DNA of 64,000 nt, from positions 1-64,000 of the forward strand of contig JALIZF010001534.1 in assembly GCA_029948255.1 (NCBI GenBank), in the 5' to 3' direction. The translations under genes were made by a program, and so were the position numbers. Shown here piece after piece: positions 57,821 to 64,000 of this stretch (position 1 is its first letter; each line of letters begins with the position of its first letter). The notes under the pieces were generated by a model. The model did no database searches. It saw only the letters and a program-made list of their open reading frames with translations, and was not told the DNA's origin. This stretch comes from Telmatactis stephensoni. Its lineage: Eukaryota; Cnidaria; Anthozoa; Actiniaria; Isophelliidae.

Positions 57821-58084
57821 CAAAGGCGGCCCAGAGGCACTCCTTACCAGCCAATCACAATCCCTCCCTTAAACAAAAACAATTGCTTGCAAGAGGCGGC
57901 CCAGAGGCACTCCTTACCAGCCAATCACAAGCCACTTCAGAATGAACAGGGACCATGACCCCCCTGAACAAACTACCAGGTGCTCATCAAAGGCGGCCCA
58001 GAGGCACTCTTTACCAGCCAATTACAAGCCACTTAAAATATAAACAATATGCAACAGTATAAATAATAAACAATATAAAAATTG

Positions 58085-58134
58085 GAAGTAAAATTGATAT
58101 TAATAATAATAATAATAATATTAAAAAGAATAAC

Positions 58135-58174
<40 letters not shown>

Positions 58175-58190
58175 GTAATAATAAGAGTAA
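58085..58190 (+). repeat. (AAT)n / (ATAATA) microsatellite
   Basis: AAT trinucleotides with short interruptions follow the last minisatellite unit. Confidence 0.9.
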
Positions 58191-59038
58191 TAACAATGGT
58201 GATGATGATAACTTCACCACGCATGTAATACAATACATGCATAACCAAATATTTCGGTGAATATCTTAATTGACACTGAATAACAATTAACAACGACAAA
58301 AAAATATATATATTATATATACAGAAAATGTACACAAATACAGTCAGACTGCAACAACGGGGTCGATCATTATCGCATCACTGTATAAAAACAGAATGCA
58401 AATTCTCAGAGACATCAAACTGCTAAAGTCATGCATAATTACGTAATGCTGCTTGAATCGAACAGTTAGTTTTGCGATGTGCGAGTTTTTGATCTGACCA
58501 TAAATTGAAACCCTAAAAAGAGGATAGGAATATGGAAGCAATGGGACTTCTATCCGTATCAAATTGAAATAAAAAATCCAGTAGTCTTTCAGTGTAATTG
58601 TTAGAGTGTCTTTAGAAAAGCCGCCAACCGTCTCGTTTGCCGAAGCGTAAATCAAACTTACCACACTTTACATTTCAGTTCTTCCGGATGCTCATCCAAC
58701 AAAGTGATTCCTTCCATAATGGATGTACGGCAGTTCCTCTTACAATGTAGGCTTGCTTTGGTATCTCCTCTCCTTTTAACAGTCTTTAACAGCTTCTTGA
58801 GCTGGGTGGGTCATTGAATTTGCATTGTGTACATATTTATTGACGGCTATAATAGTCTTATATCATCTAATCTCTAGATCTGATAGCCGATATCCACTAA
58901 CACCTTAACGCTCTTCCTTAGGCGTGTGCACGCACCCACGTCTAAGGAAATGCTCCGAGATATCAAAATCAAAATTGGAGGCATTTTGACAATTTCTTCC
59001 TCCTATGCAGCCTATTAAAGTTTCAAACCGATGCTTTT
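58191..59038. other. Unique sequence with one exon-like segment (58662-58801, -)
   Basis: On the minus strand, 58801-58662 is an open 140-bp segment preceded by CACCCAG and followed by GTAAGT. It encodes LKKLLKTVKRRGDTKASLHC and then a stretch containing MEGITLLDEHPEELKCKV. No family was recognised and no partner exon joins in phase. Otherwise nothing was seen. Confidence 0.3.
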
Positions 59039-59042
59039 GTGA

Positions 59043-59190
59043 GCAGTAACACAGCCACCAGTAGCAGCAGCAGTAACACAGCCACGAGCACCAGCAGCAG
59101 CAGTAACACAGCCACCACCACCACCAGCAGCAGCAGCAGTAACACAGCCACCACCAGCAGCAGCAGCAGCAGCAGTAACACAGCCACCAC

Positions 59191-59226
<36 letters not shown>

Positions 59227-59238
59227 CACAGCCACCAC

Positions 59239-59283
<45 letters not shown>

Positions 59284-59487
59284 CACAGCCACCACCAGCA
59301 GCAGCAGCAGCAGCAGTAACACAGCCACCACCACCAGCAGCAGCAGCAGCAGTAACACAGCCACCACCACCACCACCAGCAGCAGCAGCAGTAACACAGC
59401 CACCAGCAGCAGCAGCAGCAATACAGCCACCACCAGCAGCAGCAGTAACACAGCTACCACCACCAGCAGCAGCAGCAGTAACACAGC

Positions 59488-59523
<36 letters not shown>

Positions 59524-59552
59524 CACAGCCACCACCAGCAGCAACAACACCA
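59043..59552 (+). repeat. Compound CAG/CCA minisatellite with GTAACACAGCCACC linker
   Basis: About 14 blocks of AGTAACACAGCCACC, each followed by a variable number of ACC and then AGC triplets. The + frame is open as Ser-runs alternating with NTATTT (190 codons from 59039), and the complementary frame is open as Leu-runs with VVAV. No splice or family support for a gene. Confidence 0.95.
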
Positions 59553-60226
59553 CCACAAGATTTGAAAGCTATGAAAAGAAAACTAAGAAGACAAAGGAGA
59601 AAATAAAATAAAAGGCGACGTCATGAAAATACCGATAATAATGGAGAACAATAAAGTCTTTCATGAGCCGCAGATACATGCATGGCGTAATTGTAATGAA
59701 AGTTATTTTTTTCATCTAGTTTGTGTGATCGTCAGATTACTTGTCTTTGTGTGAATCAGATCATTGCTTTGAACAGTCGTCAATTAATATTGCCAAATTA
59801 TTCAAATGTTTCCTAATGTGAACTTATATCTTAGCTTTTTTTTGTATTTTTGTCACTGATTGTTAATAATAAGTTTGCAATGATAACAGATTAAATACAT
59901 TAGTGTCAAAGTCTATTGTATGAGTTTAAAAAATCTTGACAATCCGTAGTTTGTTTGAAAGGAAAATAATTGAACGCGTAAAATGTGTAAATTTTGGTAT
60001 TCAAGAAATACTTTCTTGGTTCTATTTCAGTTCAACGTATTCAATTTTTGTAAAATCTGCTATTTTTATAGATTTCTTTTTTGTTTATGTTGTTGTTGTT
60101 TGCAAACAATACACTGTACAAACACATTTTATAAATATATTTGATTAATCAACCTATTGTTTATTGATTGATGGATTGATTGATTGATTGATTCATATAT
60201 TCATTCTATAAATATATATATGTATA
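59553..60226. other. AT-rich sequence, no gene recognised
   Basis: AT-rich and non-coding by inspection. It ends in ATTGATTG tetranucleotides (60155-60195). Confidence 0.5.
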
Positions 60227-60381
60227 CACCAAATCCCTAAAACTTTGATATTTTTGTGATATATATACATATATATTTTCTATTGTCTCTAATACGGCAG
60301 CCATTTTGTTTTCAAGGAGAGACAATAGAAAATATATATGTATATATATCCCAAAAATATCAAAGTTTTAGGGATTTGGTG
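60227..60381. mobile_element. 155-bp foldback MITE, TA target
   Basis: Ends CACCAAATCCCTAAAACTTT and complement with TA on both sides. Arms are about 65 bp around a GGCAGCCATTTTG centre. Mariner-type by target; inference. Confidence 0.75.
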
Positions 60382-60399
60382 TATATATATATATATTTA

Positions 60400-60800
60400 T
60401 ATATATATGTATTCATTCATTCATTCATTCGATTAGTATAGGAAATAATATGGTTACTTATCACTTAATTATCTATCTCTCATTTATGTCTTTTTTATTT
60501 GTTAATGTATTTGTTTATATTTATTTATTGATTTATCTTTTTATTAACTTATCTATTAATTCATTTGTTTGTCTATCTGTTTATTTTTTGTTTGTTTGTT
60601 TATTTATCTATCATTTCTTTATTTATATTTTATTTATTTATTTATTCATTCATTCATTCGTTCGATAATTGATTGATTCATTTATTTCTTTATTTATATT
60701 TTATTCATTTATTCATTCATTCATTCATTCATTCGATCGTTCATTGATTGATTGGTTCATTTCTTTCTTTCTTTATCCATTTATTCATTTACTCAACCAT
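60400..60800 (+). repeat. ATTC/ATTT/ATTG tetranucleotide-rich stretch
   Basis: Imperfect tetranucleotides (ATTCATTC, TTTATTTA, TGATTGAT) mirror 53576-53890 and lead into the right inverted end of the 8.3 kb unit. Confidence 0.8.
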
Positions 60801-61333
60801 TTATTCATTTGTGGTGTATGTATCTCCGACATCGGAGATTAATAACCAGTGGGCTATATCTGATGATGTCATTACTTGAAAGTTGACATCGACAATTTAA
60901 TAAACGACGTCGGAAAACCCGAAATATTACAGACATAGACGAATTACATAACCGACATCGGGAATGGCAAATTAAGGAGCAAACTGGACATTCGAAATAA
61001 CGACACGGAAAATTGAATAACCGACATCGAAAAATCGGACGTCGAGAATTCGAACCCGACAGTACAGAGAGCTCTGAATAACCGACATCGAAAATCGGAC
61101 GTCGAGAATTCGAACCCGACAGTAGAGAGAGCTCTAAATAACCGACATCGATAATTGAATAACCGATGTCGGTATTGTTTATTAGCGACATGGGAAATAC
61201 CAGACACATTTCGAACCCGACAGTAGAGAAAGGCCTGAATAACCGACATCGATAATTGAATAACCGATGTCGGTAATGGTTATTAGCGACATCGGAAATA
61301 CCAGACACATTTTGAACGGTTTGGTACGCCATA

Positions 61334-63328
61334 CCAGACCAGACCAGACCAGACCAGACCAGACCAGACCAGACCAGACCAGACCAGACCAGACCAGACC
61401 AGACCAGACCAGACCAGACCAGACCAGACCAGACCAGACCAGACCAGACCAGACCAGACCAGACAGACCAGACCAGACCAGACCAGACCAGACCAGACCA
61501 GACCAGACCAGACCAGACCAGACCAGACCAGACCAGACCAGACCAGACCAGACCAGACCAGACCAGACCAGACCAGACCAGACCAGACCAGACCAGACCA
61601 GACCAGACCAGACCAGACCAGACCAGACCAGACCAGACCAGACCAGACCAGACCAGACCAGACCAGACCAGACCAGACCAGACCAGACCAGACCAGACCA
61701 GACCAGACCAGACCAGACCAGACCAGACCAGACCAGACCAGACCAGACCAGACCAGACCAGACCAGACCAGACCAGACCAGACCAGACCAGACCAGACCA
61801 GACCAGACCAGACCAGACCAGACCAGACCAGACCAGACCAGACCAGACCAGACCAGACCAGACCAGACCAGACCAGACCAGACCAGACCAGACCAGACCA
61901 GACCAGACCAGACCAGACCAGACCAGACCAGACCAGACCAGACCAGACCAGACCAGACCAGACCAGACCAGACCAGACCAGACCAGACCAGACCAGACCA
62001 GACCAGACCAGACCAGACCAGACCAGACCAGACCAGACCAGACCAGACCAGACCAGACCAGACCAGACCAGACCAGACCAGACCAGACCAGACCAGACCA
62101 GACCAGACCAGACCAGACCAGACCAGACCAGACCAGACCAGACCAGACCAGACCAGACCAGACCAGACCAGACCAGACCAGACCAGACCAGACCAGACCA
62201 GACCAGACCAGACCAGACCAGACCAGACCAGACCAGACCAGACCAGACCAGACCAGACCAGACCAGACCAGACCAGACCAGACCAGACCAGACCAGACCA
62301 GACCAGACCAGACCAGACCAGACCAGACCAGACCAGACCAGACCAGACCAGACCAGACCAGACCAGACCAGACCAGACCAGACCAGAACCAGACCAGACC
62401 AGACCAGACCAGACCAGACCAGACCAGACCAGACCAGACCAGACCAGACCAGACCAGACCAGACCAGACCAGACCAGACCAGACCAGACCAGACCAGACC
62501 AGACCAGACCAGACCAGACCAGACCAGACCAGACCAGACCAGACCAGACCAGACCAGACCAGACCAGACCAGACCAGACCAGACCAGACCAGACCAGACC
62601 AGACCAGACCAGACCAGACCAGACCAGACCAGACCAGACCAGACCAGACCAGACCAGACCAGACCAGACCAGACCAGACCAGACCAGACCAGACCAGACC
62701 AGACCAGACCAGACCAGACCAGACCAGACCAGACCAGACCAGACCAGACCAGACCAGACCAGACCAGACCAGACCAGACCAGACCAGACCAGACCAGACC
62801 AGACCAGACCAGACCAGACCAGACCAGACCAGACCAGACCAGACCAGACCAGACCAGACCAGACCAGACCAGACCAGACCAGACCAGACCAGACCAGACC
62901 AGACCAGACCAGACCAGACCAGACCAGACCAGACCAGACCAGACCAGACCAGACCAGACCAGACCAGACCAGACCAGACCAGACCAGACCAGACCAGACC
63001 AGACCAGACCAGACCAGACCAGACCAGACCAGACCAGACCAGACCAGACCAGACCAGACCAGACCAGACCAGACCAGACCAGACCAGACCAGACCAGACC
63101 AGACCAGACCAGACCAGACCAGACCAGACCAGACCAGACCAGACCAGACCAGACCAGACCAGACCAGACCAGACCAGACCAGACCAGACCAGACCAGACC
63201 AGACCAGACCAGACCAGACCAGACCAGACCAGACCAGACCAGACCAGACCAGACCAGACCAGACCAGACCAGACCAGACCAGACCAGACCAGACCAGACC
63301 AGACCAGACCAGACCAGACCAGACCAGA
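61334..63328 (+). repeat. AGACC pentamer satellite, main block (~400 copies)
   Basis: Almost perfect AGACC tandem repeats for 2.0 kb, with only two visible irregularities (AGACAGACC at about 61462, AGAACCAG at about 62385). Reading frames of 769-898 codons on both strands simply encode RPDQT or VWSGL pentapeptides. Confidence 0.97.
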
Positions 63329-63811
63329 CAGAGACGGAAGAGACTAAGAATAGGGGCGGAACAAACCAGAACAGAACAGAACAGAACAGAACAGAACAGA
63401 ACAGAACAGAACAGAACAGAACAGAAAAAAACAAAACAGAACAGAAAACAACAGACCAGAACAAAGGCGAAACAGACCAGAACAGAGGCAAAACAGTACA
63501 AAACAGAGGCAGACCAGACCAGACCAGACCAGACCAGACCAGACCAGACCAGACCAGAACAGAACAGAACAGAACAGAACAGAACAGAACAGACCAGACC
63601 AGACCAGACCAGACCAGACCAGACCAGACCAGACCAGACCAGACCAGACCAGACCAGACCAGACCAGACCAGACCAGACCAGACCAGACCAGACCAGACC
63701 AGAACAGAACAGACCAGAACAGAACAGAACAGAACAGAACAGAACAGAACAGAACAGAACAGAACAGAACAGAACAGAACAGAACAGAACAGAACAGAAC
63801 AGAACAGAACA
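63329..63811 (+). repeat. Mixed AGAAC/AGACC pentamer block
   Basis: AGAAC arrays with short non-repeat islands (GGAAGAGACTAAGAATAGGG, AAAGGCGAAA) alternate with AGACC arrays at 63508-63560 and 63590-63700. The block ends at CAGTTAGTG, where homology to the left arm (about 16768) resumes. Confidence 0.9.
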
Positions 63812-64000
63812 GTTAGTGTGCTGTCTTCTGTGCGGGAGGTCTGCGTCCGATTCCTATTGACCTCCGTATTTCGGCTTGTTTTATTTCCGTGTAGCTTTAA
63901 GTAGTTTTATACATACTCGTAAAATGGAGAACCGATGAAAGGAGGGGGTAAAGTGTCCCCCGTCGACCTCAAGTTTATCATTAAACTGTCACGAGTTATA

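Larger units (their letters stand above)
55401..58030 (+). repeat. Minisatellite with 97+70 bp alternating units (167-bp period), split by a LINE
   Basis: GGCGGCCCAGAGGCACTCC recurs at 55403, 55500, 55570, 55667, 55737, 57825, 57895 and 57992. The spacings alternate 97 and 70 bp, i.e. a two-subunit higher-order repeat of 167 bp. Units are almost identical. The LINE at 55824-57810 interrupts it. Confidence 0.9.
53004..61333. mobile_element. 8.3 kb unit with ~570-bp inverted ends, inserted in the satellite
   Basis: The outermost bases are TATGGCGTACCAAACCG and complement. Inverted arms run 53004 to about 53575 and about 60778-61333, nearly identical. Each arm contains about eight copies of CGATGTCGGTTATTCA in both orientations, plus TACTGTCGGGTTCGAATTC words. 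The arms fade into AATGAATG/ATTCATTC tetranucleotides. Both flanks are the same-strand AGACC satellite, so the target duplication cannot be read. It could be a long-TIR transposon or an inverted duplication; no transposase was recognised inside. Confidence 0.65.
44062..64000. repeat. Right arm of large inverted duplication (runs off the window)
   Basis: The reverse complement matches 16580-31588. Right-only features are the 207-bp MITE at 44414-44620, the pentamer satellite with its 8.3 kb insert (about 52387-63811), loss of the 3' block homologous to 25424-26088, and a frameshift in transporter exon 1. Beyond the satellite, homology resumes at about 63812 and continues to the window edge, so the true end is not visible. 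Confidence 0.9.

Noticed and set aside
55401..58030. CRISPR-like array
   Set aside because: Spacings alternate 97/70 bp with the intervening sequence itself repeated; this is an eukaryotic minisatellite, not repeats with unique spacers.
59039..59611. 190-codon Ser/Asn/Thr frame as a gene
   Set aside because: It is a triplet-expanded minisatellite with no splice or family support; the opposite strand is equally open. Kept only as an observation.
60805..63816. Open frames of 769-898 codons on both strands through the satellite
   Set aside because: They arise because a 5-bp repeat without stop words stays open in all phases; the products are pure RPDQT or VWSGL pentapeptides with no domain or start context.

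Overview
The window looks like invertebrate animal nuclear DNA, most likely cnidarian (anthozoan-like). It is AT-rich, has small exons with canonical GT-AG introns, and carries a vertebrate-like five-exon peroxisomal racemase gene. It is crowded with Ty3/Gypsy, L2/CR1-type LINE, tRNA-SINE and many short terminal-inverted-repeat (TIR) elements. The taxon is inference, because no species-diagnostic gene is present.

Layout. 1-8600: no host gene; nested foldback and TIR elements, including a 1.5 kb near-perfect palindrome (3508-5029). 8602-14097: one structurally complete Ty3/Gypsy retrotransposon with identical 151-bp LTRs, gag and pol. 14384-15700: a TIR element with TTA target duplications. 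16580-31588: left arm of a large inverted duplication, carrying an intact nine-exon SLC22-like membrane transporter on + (17044-25391, 528 aa) and arm-specific insertions, notably a CACTA-like 3.1 kb element (26225-29345). 31589-44061: spacer holding the alpha-methylacyl-CoA racemase gene on - (32368-38981, five exons, 382 aa), plus SINEs, LINE 3' ends and minisatellites. 44062-64000: right arm, carrying the second SLC22-like copy on - (44687-52247). All nine exons and splice sites are present there, but a 4-bp deletion in exon 1 breaks the frame. Just upstream of this copy's start is an 11.4 kb insertion of AGACC/AGAAC pentamer satellite, itself split by an 8.3 kb unit with about 570-bp inverted ends (53004-61333). 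That unit contains a 167-bp-period minisatellite, a 5'-truncated LINE and a CAG-rich minisatellite.

The two host functions, a 12-helix organic-ion-type transporter and a peroxisomal branched-chain fatty-acid/bile-acid racemase, are not shown by the sequence to work together; their proximity may be incidental. The most informative property of the window is that the two arms act as filled/empty site controls for each other. Several insertions and their target-site duplications can be read directly, and events can be ordered relative to the duplication. A second recurring theme is that many elements are built from their own short word, repeated in both orientations. All exon boundaries were derived by hand from splice signals, phase and family similarity.
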